Assembly: GCA_023404675.1 (NCBI GenBank)
Contig: JAEYAW010000031.1
Location: 496,001-560,000, forward strand
Reading direction: 5' to 3'
Length of the DNA stretch: 64,000 nucleotides
Source of the DNA: Pseudomonadota bacterium
GTDB lineage: Bacteria; Pseudomonadota; Alphaproteobacteria; Rhizobiales; Xanthobacteraceae
Made by a program: the position numbers and the translations under genes. Of the stretch, positions 1 through 8,580 are shown one piece after another. The notes below the pieces were generated by a model that had not been told where the DNA came from, made no database searches, and was given only the letters and a program-made list of their open reading frames with translations. Every line of letters starts with the position of its first letter. The stretch's first letter is position 1.

Positions 1-959
1 TGGCTGCGGAGCCGGTCGAGATGCAGCGAAGCCCCCTCGACGGTGGTGATGACATAGGCCGCTGCGCGTGCCCGCGCGGCTTCCGGAATGTCCACCTCGC
101 GCGTCGCGCCAAGCGCCGACGCCACGCGCGCAACCGCATCGCGCGCTTGGTCGAACTGCTGCGCCTTGAAGTAGCCGCCCGCGACCGCGATGCGCAGCCC
201 GTCGATACCCGCGTCGAGCGACGGCGTCGCCGGCTCGGGCGCGCGCGTCGTGCACGCGGCATCGGCCGGATCGGCGCCCTGCATCACGTCGTAGGACAGC
301 GCCAGATCGCGCACGCTGCGCGCGAAAGGCCCCAGATGATCGAAGCTTGCCACGAACGGAAACGAACGCGCCCGCGACAGCCGGCCATAGGTCGGCTTCA
401 GTCCGAAGATGCCGCAGAACGACGACGGCACCCGGATCGAACCGTTGGTGTCCGAGCCGAGCGCCAACGGCACGAGGCCGCCGGCGACCGCGCCGCCCGA
501 GCCGCCGGACGAACCGCCCGTCATGCGCGAGGGATCGTGCGGATTGCGCGAGGGGCCGTCGTGGATGTTCTCGCCGGTGAAGTCGTAGGCGTATTCGCCC
601 ATGTTCAGCGCGCCGACCAGGATCGCGCCCGCCGCCTCCAGCCGCTCGATCAGCGTGGCGTCGCGCGGCGCGGGCGGAAAGCTGCGGTTGATGAGGGAGC
701 CGGCGCGGGTCGGAAGGCCCTGCACGTCGAACAGGTTCTTCACCGCGAACGGCACGCCCGCGAGCGGGCCGGCTTTTTGCCCCGACGCGATGGCCGCGTC
801 CAGCTCGGCCGCCTTCGCGCGTGCGCGATCCGCCACGACATCGATAAATGCGTTCAGCGTTCCGTCATGCGCGGCGATCCGGCCGAGGCTTGCCTCGACC
901 GCGGCTGTCGCCGACAGCTTCCTGTCCACTACCGCCGATGCGATAGCGGACGCGCTCAT
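1..959 (-). CDS. atzE: AtzE-family amidohydrolase, C-terminus beyond window
   Basis: This is an amidase-signature hydrolase; the closest family I recognise is AtzE, the 1-carboxybiuret hydrolase catalytic subunit. About 319 residues are visible and the C-terminal part lies outside the window. The Ser-cisSer-Lys triad is present: Lys near residue 74 (PFAVKNLFD), the GGSSGGSGG loop near 148-156, and the nucleophile Ser near 174 in SDTNGSIRVPSS. The AtzE-like segment GALNMGEYAYDFTGEN is at about 116-131. The ATG at 959 lies 16 nt after the AtzG-like stop, so the two are co-transcribed, as expected for a catalytic subunit and its small partner. It is the last gene of a peptide-type ABC transporter operon. 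The true substrate may be another carboxybiuret-like or acyl-urea compound; the family call is firm and the substrate is not. Confidence 0.85.
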   Translation of the reverse strand, partial: MSASAIASAVVDRKLSATAAVEASLGRIAAHDGTLNAFIDVVADRARAKAAELDAAIASGQKAGPLAGVPFAVKNLFDVQGLPTRAGSLINRSFPPAPRDATLIERLEAAGAILVGALNMGEYAYDFTGENIHDGPSRNPHDPSRMTGGSSGGSGGAVAGGLVPLALGSDTNGSIRVPSSFCGIFGLKPTYGRLSRARSFPFVASFDHLGPFARSVRDLALSYDVMQGADPADAACTTRAPEPATPSLDAGIDGLRIAVAGGYFKAQQFDQARDAVARVASALGATREVDIPEAARARAAAYVITTVEGASLHLDRLRS

Positions 960-975
960 CCATCCCGGATCTGTA

Positions 976-1161
976 TCAAGCTGCGAAGACACAGGCGGGC
1001 TCTATGTCGTCGGGCAAGGGGAACTCGTCGACCAGACGCGCGAGACGCAGGCTGACCGCGAGATTGGCCCGCACGGCGGGGCGCCAGTCATCCTCCACCC
1101 GCAGGTCGAGAGCCGTGGCGACGGCGTCGATGTATGCGTCGAGCGGCTCGGAGCCGGCCAT
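976..1161 (-). CDS. atzG: AtzG-like small subunit (DUF4089)
   Basis: A 61-residue protein of the AtzG/DUF4089 type, the small helical partner that binds AtzE in the cyanuric-acid pathway enzyme. It begins MAGSEPLDAYIDAVATAL and contains the RLARLVDEFPLPDDIEPA stretch that is typical of the family. I chose the ATG at 1161 because a GAGGGTG ribosome-binding site lies a few bases upstream. An in-frame TTG at 1173 would add four residues and overlap the upstream ATPase stop. The position between the ABC ATPase and AtzE, with very short gaps, supports translational coupling and complex formation. The assignment comes from recognition of the sequence and the AtzE neighbour; the protein is too short for motif proof. 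Confidence 0.8.
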   Translation of the reverse strand: MAGSEPLDAYIDAVATALDLRVEDDWRPAVRANLAVSLRLARLVDEFPLPDDIEPACVFAA

Positions 1162-1169
1162 GATCACCC

Positions 1170-2891
1170 TCAATGCGCGGGCAGCGGCGGATGGGGAATC
1201 GCCGTGAGAAGCTCGCGTGTGTAGTCATTCTGCGGAGACTCAAGCACCGCCTCGGCAGCCCCCTGCTCAACGATGCGGCCCGTACGCATGACGATGACGC
1301 GGTCGCACAAGAGCCGCACGACGTTGAGATCGTGCGAGACGAACAGGTAACTCATTCCGAGCGACTGCTTCAAGTCCTGCAGCAAATTGAGCACAACCGC
1401 CTGCACCGACACGTCGAGCGCCGCTGTCGGTTCGTCGAGGATGACAAGGTCGGGCTTCAGCGCGATGGCGCGGGCGATGCCGACGCGCGCCTTCTGACCG
1501 CCCGAGAGCTGGTGCGGAAAACGGTCCAAAAACTCCAGCGGCAGGCCGACCTGCGTCGCCAGTTCCTCGCAACGCGCGCGCAGGGCGCCACCATTCATAC
1601 GCTCCCCCATGCGCAGAATCGGATCGGCGATGGCGCGGGCGGCCGTGAATCGGGGATTGAGGCTGTCGGTCGGATCCTGAAACACCATCTGGATTCGCGA
1701 ACGCAAAGGCAACTTCGCGAAGTCCTGCGGCGCGATCTGGCCGATATCCTCGCCGCCGAACAGGATGCGGCCCGAAGTCTGGCCGAGCAGCCGCATCACC
1801 ATCATGGAGGTGGTCGACTTGCCGCACCCGGATTCGCCGACGAGCCCGACGCTCTCGCCGCGCCCGACCTCGAAGCTGATGCCGTCCACCGCACGGAACA
1901 CTTCTGGCTCGACTGAAGGACCGCGCTGGAAGATTTTCGCCAGGATCGAGGCCGTCCCCTGACGCGGATATTCCTTGACGAGATTCTCCACGACGAGCAG
2001 CGGCTCGGCCTTTTCAATGAGCGATGGCGCGGGCGGCACAGCCGCCACGCTCGCGGCCTCTTCCTCCGGCAGCAGATCGCGCAGGCTGACGCCGAGACGC
2101 GGCGTCGCGCGCATCAGCTTGCGCGTATAGGGATGCTGCGGGCGGGCGAAGATGTCGGCAGCCAGCGCCGTCTCGACAACCTGCCCCTTCTCCATCACCA
2201 TCACGCGGTCGCAATAGGCCGCCGCGAGACCCAGATCGTGGGTGATGAGGATGGTCGAGAGGCACCGGCTGCGGGTCAGCTCGACAATGAGATCCATCAC
2301 CGCCTTCTGCGTCGTCACGTCGAGGCCCGTCGTGGGCTCGTCCGCAATCAGAAGCTGCGGATCGCAGGCGAGCGCCAGCGCAATCACCACGCGCTGGCAC
2401 ATGCCACCGGACAGCTCGAACGGATAGGCATGATATCGCTCGCGCGGCCGCGCGATGCGCACCTGCTCCAGCGCGGATATAGCCTTTTCGCCGCGATCGG
2501 TGCTGGTGGATTGCGAATGCTGACGCAGCACGTCCTCGATCTGGTCGCCCACCTTGCGGATCGGATTGAGCGCGGCGCGCGGATTCTGGAAGATCATCGA
2601 CATCTCGCGGCCGCGCAGGTCTCGCATCTCGCGCTCGCTGGCGGCGTTAATATCGATTCCGGAGAAACGGATCGAGCCTTCGGCGATCTTGCCTGCGCGA
2701 TCCAGAATCCGCATCACCGCATAGGACGTCACGGATTTTCCGGAGCCCGACTCGCCGACGATAGCGAGCGTCTCGCCCTTGGCGACCGTCACGTCGACAT
2801 GCTGGACGGCGCGCACGATGCCGCGCCGGGTGGCGAACTCCACCGTAAGGTCGCGGACGTCGAGAAGCGGAGGCGCTGCGGTGTCGCTCAT
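1170..2891 (-). CDS. Peptide ABC transporter, fused double ATP-binding protein (DppD-DppF type)
   Basis: A 573-residue protein with two complete ABC ATPase domains, corresponding to DppD and DppF joined in one chain. The first half has Walker A GESGSGKS, signature LSGGMCQR and Walker B LLIADEPTTGLD. The second has GESGCGKST, LSGGQKAR and LVILDEPTAALD. It energises uptake of peptides or amide-like solutes at the inner membrane. The ATG at 2891 (MSDTAAPP) is preferred over an upstream alternative because GAGGGC sits just before it and it leaves only 7 nt to the permease stop. It is the fourth gene in the order binding protein, permease B, permease C, ATPase, AtzG, AtzE. The fusion is common in Hyphomicrobiales and is not an assembly artefact. 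Confidence 0.93.
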   Translation of the reverse strand: MSDTAAPPLLDVRDLTVEFATRRGIVRAVQHVDVTVAKGETLAIVGESGSGKSVTSYAVMRILDRAGKIAEGSIRFSGIDINAASEREMRDLRGREMSMIFQNPRAALNPIRKVGDQIEDVLRQHSQSTSTDRGEKAISALEQVRIARPRERYHAYPFELSGGMCQRVVIALALACDPQLLIADEPTTGLDVTTQKAVMDLIVELTRSRCLSTILITHDLGLAAAYCDRVMVMEKGQVVETALAADIFARPQHPYTRKLMRATPRLGVSLRDLLPEEEAASVAAVPPAPSLIEKAEPLLVVENLVKEYPRQGTASILAKIFQRGPSVEPEVFRAVDGISFEVGRGESVGLVGESGCGKSTTSMMVMRLLGQTSGRILFGGEDIGQIAPQDFAKLPLRSRIQMVFQDPTDSLNPRFTAARAIADPILRMGERMNGGALRARCEELATQVGLPLEFLDRFPHQLSGGQKARVGIARAIALKPDLVILDEPTAALDVSVQAVVLNLLQDLKQSLGMSYLFVSHDLNVVRLLCDRVIVMRTGRIVEQGAAEAVLESPQNDYTRELLTAIPHPPLPAH

Positions 2892-2898
2892 GATGCCC

Positions 2899-3801
2899 TC
2901 ACGTCCGGCGCTGCGGATCGACGATGTCGCGAAGACCATCGCCCAGCAGGTTGAAACAGAACACCGCGACCATCAGGGCGAGGCCGGGAAACAGCGCGAT
3001 CCACCACTCGCCCGACACCATGAAGCTCGCGCCTTCCGCGACCATGATACCCCATTCCGCCGTCGGCGGACGCACGCCAAGCCCGATGAACGACAGGCCG
3101 GCCGCGTTGAGGATCGCGTAGCCCATGGTCAGTGACATCTGCACGATCATGATCGGCATGATGTTCGGCAGGATATGGCCGAGCAAGATGCGCCACTCGC
3201 TGTTGCCCGACAGGCGCGCGGCCTGCACGAACCCGGCCTCGCGCCGCACGTTGGCCTCGGCACGGGCGACGCGGGCATAGAGCGGGAAGTTCACGATGGC
3301 GGTGGCGATGATGATGTTCTGCACCGTGTTGCCGAGTGCGGCGACGATGCCCATCGCCAGCACGAACAGCGGGAACGCCATGATGGTGTCGGAGATGCGA
3401 CCGACGATGCGGTCGGTCCATCCGCCGAAATACCCCGCCGCGATGCCTGCAAGCCCGCCCATCAGGAAGAGCAGCGCGACGGAGGCGACGGCGATGAACA
3501 GATCGAGCCGGGTCGCCACGATCACGCGGCTGAAGATGTCGCGGCCGAGTTGATCGGTGCCGAACCAGTGCTCGGCGGAGGGCGGCTTCAGCGCCACTGC
3601 CGTGTCGCTCGCCATCGGATCGTAGGGCACGATATAGGGCCCGAACACCGCCGCGAACACGATCAGCAGCAGCAGCGCGAAGGCGAACCCCGTCACCGGA
3701 TTTTCGCTCAGAATGTAACGGGAATGCTGCAAGGTCGCGAGCAGCCCGGACTGGCGGCGCCGCGCAGCGGGTGTCGCCGATGTGGAGGTCACGACGCTCA
3801 T
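2899..3801 (-). CDS. Peptide ABC transporter permease, DppC/OppC type
   Basis: A 300-residue inner-membrane permease of the DppC/OppC family. It has the N-terminal helix preceded by a basic cytoplasmic tail, then a long periplasmic segment (YDPMASDTAVALKPPSAEHW) carrying the family motif FGTDQLGRDIFSRV. Multiple hydrophobic helices follow, and the EAA-type coupling loop is near AARLSGNSEWRILLGHILPN. It pairs with the DppB-type permease to form the channel. Its ATG overlaps the upstream permease stop by 4 nt, which indicates translational coupling. The substrate cannot be read from the permease; the downstream AtzE/AtzG genes hint at a nitrogen-rich amide or peptide. Confidence 0.93.
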   Translation of the reverse strand: MSVVTSTSATPAARRRQSGLLATLQHSRYILSENPVTGFAFALLLLIVFAAVFGPYIVPYDPMASDTAVALKPPSAEHWFGTDQLGRDIFSRVIVATRLDLFIAVASVALLFLMGGLAGIAAGYFGGWTDRIVGRISDTIMAFPLFVLAMGIVAALGNTVQNIIIATAIVNFPLYARVARAEANVRREAGFVQAARLSGNSEWRILLGHILPNIMPIMIVQMSLTMGYAILNAAGLSFIGLGVRPPTAEWGIMVAEGASFMVSGEWWIALFPGLALMVAVFCFNLLGDGLRDIVDPQRRT

Positions 3802-4811
3802 CCTTCAAGCCTCACACGTGGGTCAATCAAGCCGTACAGAATATCGATCAGCAAATTCAGCAGAACATACATCACCGCCATGGTGAGCACGAAACCCTGC
3901 ACCGGCGCGAAGTCCGAGGAAATCAGCGCCTCGACCGCGTAGGAACCGATGCCGGGCCACGCAAACACCTTTTCCACCAGCACGTTCGCGCCCAGCAGGA
4001 ACGAGAACACCATGCTCAGCGTGGTGATCACCGGCAGCATCGCATTGCGGAATGCGTAGGTGAAGACCACCATGCGCGGCGACAGTCCGCTGGCGCGGGC
4101 TGTCCGCACGAAGTCGGAGGCCAGCACCGCCAGCATGGACGCGCGCGTCATGCGCGCAATCGGCGCGAGCGAAAAGATCGCCAGCGTCATCGCCGGCAGC
4201 ACAAGCTGACTAAGCGAGGAGCGGAAGGCCTGGACGTCGCCGGCGATCAGACTGTCGATCAGATAGAAGCCTGTAACGGCCGGCGGCGCGGAGTAAAATA
4301 CATCGAGCCGTCCGAGCGGCGCGGGCGACCACCCGAGCTTGAAATAAAAGATGTAGACCAGAACGAGACCGGTGAAGAACACCGGCAGCGAGACCCCCGC
4401 CGTCGTCGTGACGCGGCAGAGATGATCGATCCACGACCCCGGCCGCGTCGCGGCGAGCACTCCGAGCGGCAGGGCGATCACCATCGAGACGAGCAACCCG
4501 AGCAGGGTCAGTTCGGCCGACGCGGGAAGCCGGTTGCGGATCTCCGTCGAGACCGGCTGGCCGGTGGTCAGGGAGTTGCCGAGATCGCCGCGTGCGAGAT
4601 CGCCGACATAGTGCACGAACTGCTCCGCCAGCGGCCGGTCAAGACCAAGATTCTTTCGGACCTGCTCTATCGCCTCCTTGGTGGCGGCAGGCCCGGCGAA
4701 ATAAGCCGCCGGATCGCCCGGGAGCGCCCGCGTCAGAAGAAACGTGACGATCACGACCCCGATCAGGCTCGGGATCGCGAACATCAGCCGCTTGCCAATC
4801 AGACTCAGCAT
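3798..4811 (-). CDS. Peptide ABC transporter permease, DppB/OppB type
   Basis: A 337-residue permease with the DppB/OppB opening MLSLIGKRLMFAIPSLIGVV and the conserved N-terminal region on proton-free peptide uptake permeases (LTRALPGDPAAYFAG, NLGLDRPLAEQFVHYV, GDLGNSL). The C-terminal half carries the coupling loop in FVRTARASGLSPRMVVFTYAFRN. I count about six membrane helices. It overlaps the next permease by 4 nt, and 78 nt separate it from the upstream binding-protein gene, a gap that contains a small hairpin. Together the two permeases form the translocation pore of this ABC importer. Confidence 0.93.
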   Translation of the reverse strand: MLSLIGKRLMFAIPSLIGVVIVTFLLTRALPGDPAAYFAGPAATKEAIEQVRKNLGLDRPLAEQFVHYVGDLARGDLGNSLTTGQPVSTEIRNRLPASAELTLLGLLVSMVIALPLGVLAATRPGSWIDHLCRVTTTAGVSLPVFFTGLVLVYIFYFKLGWSPAPLGRLDVFYSAPPAVTGFYLIDSLIAGDVQAFRSSLSQLVLPAMTLAIFSLAPIARMTRASMLAVLASDFVRTARASGLSPRMVVFTYAFRNAMLPVITTLSMVFSFLLGANVLVEKVFAWPGIGSYAVEALISSDFAPVQGFVLTMAVMYVLLNLLIDILYGLIDPRVRLEG

Positions 4812-4823
4812 GGCCTTGTCTCC

Positions 4824-4841
4824 GCAGCCTCTTCGGGCTGC
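4824..4841 (-). terminator. Small intercistronic hairpin between binding protein and permease
   Basis: Arms GCAGCC (4824-4829) and GGCTGC (4836-4841) enclose a 6-nt loop in the 78-nt gap between the binding-protein stop and the permease start. There is no T-tract, so this is at most a partial terminator or an mRNA-stabilising stem. Such a stem would fit the usual need for more binding protein than permease. Weak evidence. Confidence 0.3.
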
Positions 4842-4889
4842 CGTTCAAGCTTCGCGCCGCGAGCCGCATTGCTCATCTGCGTTTCCCGT

Positions 4890-6509
4890 CTAGGCCTTCA
4901 CCATGCTGCGATAGTCGAGCCGGCGGTGGAACCAGTACTGGTAGCCGGAGATGTTCTTCTGCATCGCGACGTTGACATACGGCTGGTACAGCGGGATGCG
5001 CGGAATGTCCGTGTAGGCGAGGTCCACGAAGCCCCTGACATCCTTGTCGTAGGTCGCGGTGTCGCCGTTCGCGGCAGCCGTCACCGCGCCGTCGATCAGC
5101 GCATCCATCTGCGGTGACTGATAACTCATGGTGTTGAACGTCGAGTTCTTGCCGTGATAGCACCAGATGAAGAAATATTCCGGATAGTCGAGCCAGCCCG
5201 AAAAAACATTCGTGTAGAGCGGCAGGCTCTTCTTGTTGAGCTCGGTGCGCCAGTTCGCGCCGGGGATCTTGTTGATCGTGCACTTGATGCCGATCTGCGC
5301 CAGGCTTTCCTGCACGAGGATGCAAAGCGGCTCGTTGACGCCGGCGAAGCCGAGATCGAACGAGATCGTGGTTTCGAACCCGTTCGGATAGCCGGCCTCA
5401 GCCAGCAGCGCCTTGGCCTTGGCGATATCGGTGTTGAACTTGTGCGGCTGCGGCCATGCCACCTCGGTCTTGAAATCCGCCGGCGCACCAAACATCGGCT
5501 TGGCGAGGCCGAACAGCACCGCGTCCATGATCTTCTGGTACGGCAGCGCGTAAGCCACCGCCTGACGCACCTTCGGATTGTTGAAGGGCGGGTTCTGAAC
5601 GTTCATGCCGATATACTGAATGCCGTTGGAATACGGCGTCGACACGATGTTGAGCTTGCCGGAATCCTTCAGCTCGACGAAATCCTTGTTGGGCAGATCG
5701 TACGAGACGTCGGCATCGCCCCGCTCCAGCAGCGCGCGCCGGTTACCCGCCTGCGGCACCATGCGCCAGATCACGCGCTTGATCTTGGGGAGCGGTCCTC
5801 CGATCCAGTTGTCGTTGCGCTCCAGGATCACTTCGGTGCCGGCCGTCCACTTCGTCACCTTGTAAGCGCCCGAGCCAGCCGTGTTCTGCTTGGTGTATTC
5901 GAGACCCCACGGATCCTTCTCGGTGGCGTTCTTCTTCACCAGTTCGGAATTCACCACGCACGGCACGATCACCGCGAGATCGGGGATGGTGAGCCGGTCT
6001 TTCTTCAGGAAATCCACACGCACGGTGTGATCATCGACGACCACAAACTGCTCCGGCTTGGTCAGCGAACCCGCCGCCATCTGGAAGGTCGGGAAGCCGC
6101 CGACCGAGACCGCGCGGTCGAGCGACCACTTCACATCCTTCGCCGTCACCGGCGTGCCGTCCTGGAAGGTCGCCTTCTTCTTCAGCTTGAACGTCGCCGA
6201 CATGTCGCCGACATTCATGTCCTCGGCCAGTTCCGGCTTGAACTTGTCGCGGTCGTAGTAAGGGACGCCGCTCGGCCCGGCCTTCATTTCGTGGCTGATC
6301 AGACGATCGTAGCAGTTCCACGACACCTCGTAGCCCGGCACGTTGGTGCCGATGCCATGGATGTCCAGGTTGTTGGGGCCGCTCTCCGACACGACGAGCA
6401 GGGTTTCCGACCGTGCGTCAGCCTTCGCCGCCGACCAGATTGCCGGCGCCGGCACCATCGCGCCTGCCGCCACGCCCGTTACCGACTTCAAGAAATCACG
6501 CCGCTTCAT
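4890..6509 (-). CDS. Tat-exported ABC transporter substrate-binding protein, family 5
   Basis: A 539-residue periplasmic solute-binding protein of family 5 (peptide, nickel and related solutes). The N-terminus MKRRDFLKSVTGVAAGAM carries a twin-arginine motif (RRDFLK) and an Ala-rich export segment ending near ADA, so folded export by Tat is expected. Family features include VVSESGPNNLDIHG, FKLKKKATFQDGTPVTAKDV and, later, KNSTFNTMSYQSPQMDALI. I chose the ATG at 6509, which has AGGAG 6 nt upstream, over the GTG one codon earlier. It is the first gene of the operon and starts opposite the amidase gene across a 380-nt AT-rich region. The substrate is unknown; peptides or amide compounds are likely. 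Confidence 0.9.
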   Translation of the reverse strand: MKRRDFLKSVTGVAAGAMVPAPAIWSAAKADARSETLLVVSESGPNNLDIHGIGTNVPGYEVSWNCYDRLISHEMKAGPSGVPYYDRDKFKPELAEDMNVGDMSATFKLKKKATFQDGTPVTAKDVKWSLDRAVSVGGFPTFQMAAGSLTKPEQFVVVDDHTVRVDFLKKDRLTIPDLAVIVPCVVNSELVKKNATEKDPWGLEYTKQNTAGSGAYKVTKWTAGTEVILERNDNWIGGPLPKIKRVIWRMVPQAGNRRALLERGDADVSYDLPNKDFVELKDSGKLNIVSTPYSNGIQYIGMNVQNPPFNNPKVRQAVAYALPYQKIMDAVLFGLAKPMFGAPADFKTEVAWPQPHKFNTDIAKAKALLAEAGYPNGFETTISFDLGFAGVNEPLCILVQESLAQIGIKCTINKIPGANWRTELNKKSLPLYTNVFSGWLDYPEYFFIWCYHGKNSTFNTMSYQSPQMDALIDGAVTAAANGDTATYDKDVRGFVDLAYTDIPRIPLYQPYVNVAMQKNISGYQYWFHRRLDYRSMVKA

Positions 6510-6892
6510 CACGCTCTCCTGCCCTGCCGCCTGTCGGGTCCATCGCCCCTCGCCATGCCTATCGCAAACGGCATGCCAGTCCCGAAAGATGCATCGGAAA
6601 TTTTTATGCCATTGATTTTTATTGGTTTTCAGAATTGCCGGAGCATCGGGAACGAAATTGTCGGCCTGTTCATTGCATACAACGATGACAAATATGATTA
6701 ATTAATATGCAAATAATTGGGTGAACTTCTCTCAGGCGCCTCGCGTAGGTTGCGTGAAGCAGGCCGATTGCACACGTTGAAATGACCGAGTGTACGCAGA
6801 AGCAGGTCCCCCACATTCCCGCTCCCCGGTGTGCTTGCTACAAAGGAAAATCCGGTCCCGGTCGGCCGCACGTCAGCAAGGAAAATTTCCCG
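6510..6892. promoter_or_regulatory. Divergent AT-rich control region between transporter operon and amidase
   Basis: This gene-free stretch of about 380 nt is far more AT-rich than its surroundings, especially 6596-6720, and must hold the promoters of both divergent units. At 6672-6683 the sequence ATTGCATACAAC resembles the ATTGTATACAAT operator of FadR/VanR-type GntR regulators, with two mismatches. At about 6699-6708 ATTAATTAAT is a perfect palindrome. No regulator gene is adjacent. A strong ribosome-binding site (AAGGAAAA, about 6878-6885) precedes the amidase ATG. The operator is a suggestion from pattern only. Confidence 0.5.
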
Positions 6893-8437
6893 ATGAATTC
6901 CTCGACTGCCACGCCTCCCCTCGATCTGTTCGAAATGACGCTGGCCGATGCGGCCGCGGCCTTTCAATCCGGCGTCACCTCCGAAGCGTTGACGAAGGCG
7001 TTTCTGGCGCGCGTCGCCGAACTCAATCCGAAGCTGAACGCGATCATTTTCCTGAACCCCGCCGCGCTGGACGATGCCCGCGCCATCGACGCGCGGCGCA
7101 AGGCAGGCGAGGCGCTCGGCCCGCTGGCGGGCGTGCCGGTGGTGGTCAAGGACACGATGGACATGGCGGGCTTTCCGACCACCGGGGGCTGGAAGCTGCT
7201 CTGCTCCAAAACAGGGGGCGTCGATCTGATGCCCGGCACCGACTCCCCGGTGGTCGCGCGGATGAAGGCGGCGGGCGCGGTGATCATCGGCAAGACCAAC
7301 GTCCCGGTGCTCAGCGCCACCGGCAGCCACGCCAACGACAGCTGGGCCGGCCCGACCCTCAATGCCGAAGCGCCGGACCTGCTGCCCGGCGGCAGCAGCG
7401 CGGGCACCGCCTGCGCGGTCGCGTCGAGCATGGCCGTGCTGGGCCTCGCCGAGGAGACCGGCGGCTCGATCCAGAACCCCGCCTCTGCCCATGGCCTCGT
7501 CGGCATCAAGCCGACCTTCGCCCTCGTCCCCAACGCAGGCGTCATGCCGCTCGCCGGCGCGACCCGCGACGTGGTCGGCCCCATCGCCCGCTGTGTGCGC
7601 GACGCCGCGCTGACGCTCGACGTGCTCGCGGGCTTCACCACCGAAGACCCGAAGACCGTCGCGGGCATCGGCAAGAAGCCGAAGGGCGGCTATGCCTCGC
7701 GCCTCGCGACGGACGCGCTGAAGGGCAAGCGCATCGGCCTTTACGGGCCGGGCTGGCGCAATCGTCCGCTGTCGGAGGAAACGACAAAACTCTACGAGCG
7801 CGCCCAGCAGGAACTGGCGGCGCGCGGCGCAACGCTGGTGACCGACCCGTTCGCGGGCTCGGGCTTCGCCGAGATCGGCAAGCCGGTGGCGGGACTCGAC
7901 CACTACGACGCGCGCGGCATGGAGGGCGTCGCCTATGATCTCACGCTCTACCTGCAACGGCTCGGGCCAAACGCGGCCGTGAAGACCTTCGCCGAATTCG
8001 CTGAAGCCACCAAGGCGGAAGACGCGTTCGCGCCGGGCGGCGTGCTGCACGTGATGCATCAGCTACCGCAGTTCGGACCGAGCCTCGCCAACCCCACCGT
8101 GCCGCCTGATCTTTCCGACTTCCTCACCGCCCGCGAGGCTTATCTGGCGACATTCGACGACGTGGTGGCGAGTCAGAAAATCGACGCCTTCGTCTTCCCG
8201 CAGATGCGCGATACGCTGCCGCCGCTGCATGGACCGGAGACCATCCACGAGACCACGGTCAGCGAGATCAACATCGCGGGCCTGCCGGGCGTGACGGTTC
8301 CGGCGGGCGAATATGCCTCCGGTGCGCCGTTCAACCTGATCTTCGTCGGACCGCTGTGGAGCGAGGCCGACCTGCTGGCGCTGGCCTATGATTACGAGCA
8401 GGCCACGCGCCACCGCCAGAAGCGCAAGATGAAATAG
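6893..8437 (+). CDS. Amidase-signature family amidase
   Basis: A 514-residue amidase-signature enzyme predicted to hydrolyse an amide to acid plus ammonia. The triad is visible: Lys86 in VVVKDTMD, cis-Ser near 168 in LPGGSSAGT, and nucleophile Ser near 192 in EETGGSIQNPAS. It is cytoplasmic, with no signal peptide. An in-frame upstream ATG at 6782 would add 37 residues of unlike composition. The ATG at 6893 (MNSSTATPPL) has AAGGAAAA in front and fits family length. A TAXI-TRAP transporter follows on the same strand but after a terminator-like hairpin, so the two may be separately transcribed. The substrate is not deducible. It differs clearly from the AtzE-type amidase at the window start. 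Confidence 0.88.
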   Translation: MNSSTATPPLDLFEMTLADAAAAFQSGVTSEALTKAFLARVAELNPKLNAIIFLNPAALDDARAIDARRKAGEALGPLAGVPVVVKDTMDMAGFPTTGGWKLLCSKTGGVDLMPGTDSPVVARMKAAGAVIIGKTNVPVLSATGSHANDSWAGPTLNAEAPDLLPGGSSAGTACAVASSMAVLGLAEETGGSIQNPASAHGLVGIKPTFALVPNAGVMPLAGATRDVVGPIARCVRDAALTLDVLAGFTTEDPKTVAGIGKKPKGGYASRLATDALKGKRIGLYGPGWRNRPLSEETTKLYERAQQELAARGATLVTDPFAGSGFAEIGKPVAGLDHYDARGMEGVAYDLTLYLQRLGPNAAVKTFAEFAEATKAEDAFAPGGVLHVMHQLPQFGPSLANPTVPPDLSDFLTAREAYLATFDDVVASQKIDAFVFPQMRDTLPPLHGPETIHETTVSEINIAGLPGVTVPAGEYASGAPFNLIFVGPLWSEADLLALAYDYEQATRHRQKRKMK

Positions 8438-8474
8438 TTTTCTTATCCGGCAACGGAGTTCAGCGAAATCCAGA

Positions 8475-8503
8475 GGCCCTGCGGGTTGCGCACCCGCCGG
8501 GCC
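8475..8503 (+). terminator. Terminator-like hairpin after amidase gene
   Basis: GGCCC and GCGGGT pair with ACCCGC and GGGCC across a short tgcgc loop, with one internal mismatch, 38 nt after the amidase stop. It is followed by TTTGA, a weak T-tract. It probably separates the amidase from the TRAP genes. Confidence 0.6.
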
Positions 8504-8504
8504 T

Positions 8505-8523
8505 TTGACATGATCCCCGATCA
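8505..8523 (+). promoter_or_regulatory. TTGACA box followed by TGATC-CCC-GATCA inverted repeat
   Basis: A perfect -35-type hexamer TTGACA (8505-8510) is immediately followed by the inverted repeat TGATC-N3-GATCA (8511-8523), about 60 nt before the TAXI binding-protein start. A repressor site inside the promoter spacer would look like this. I do not see a convincing -10 hexamer at the expected distance, so confidence is low. Confidence 0.3.
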
Positions 8524-8580
8524 GAGACGGCAGAACCGTAAAAGCGGTCGCCACATAAAATGTCCCCGGGGAGGAACACG

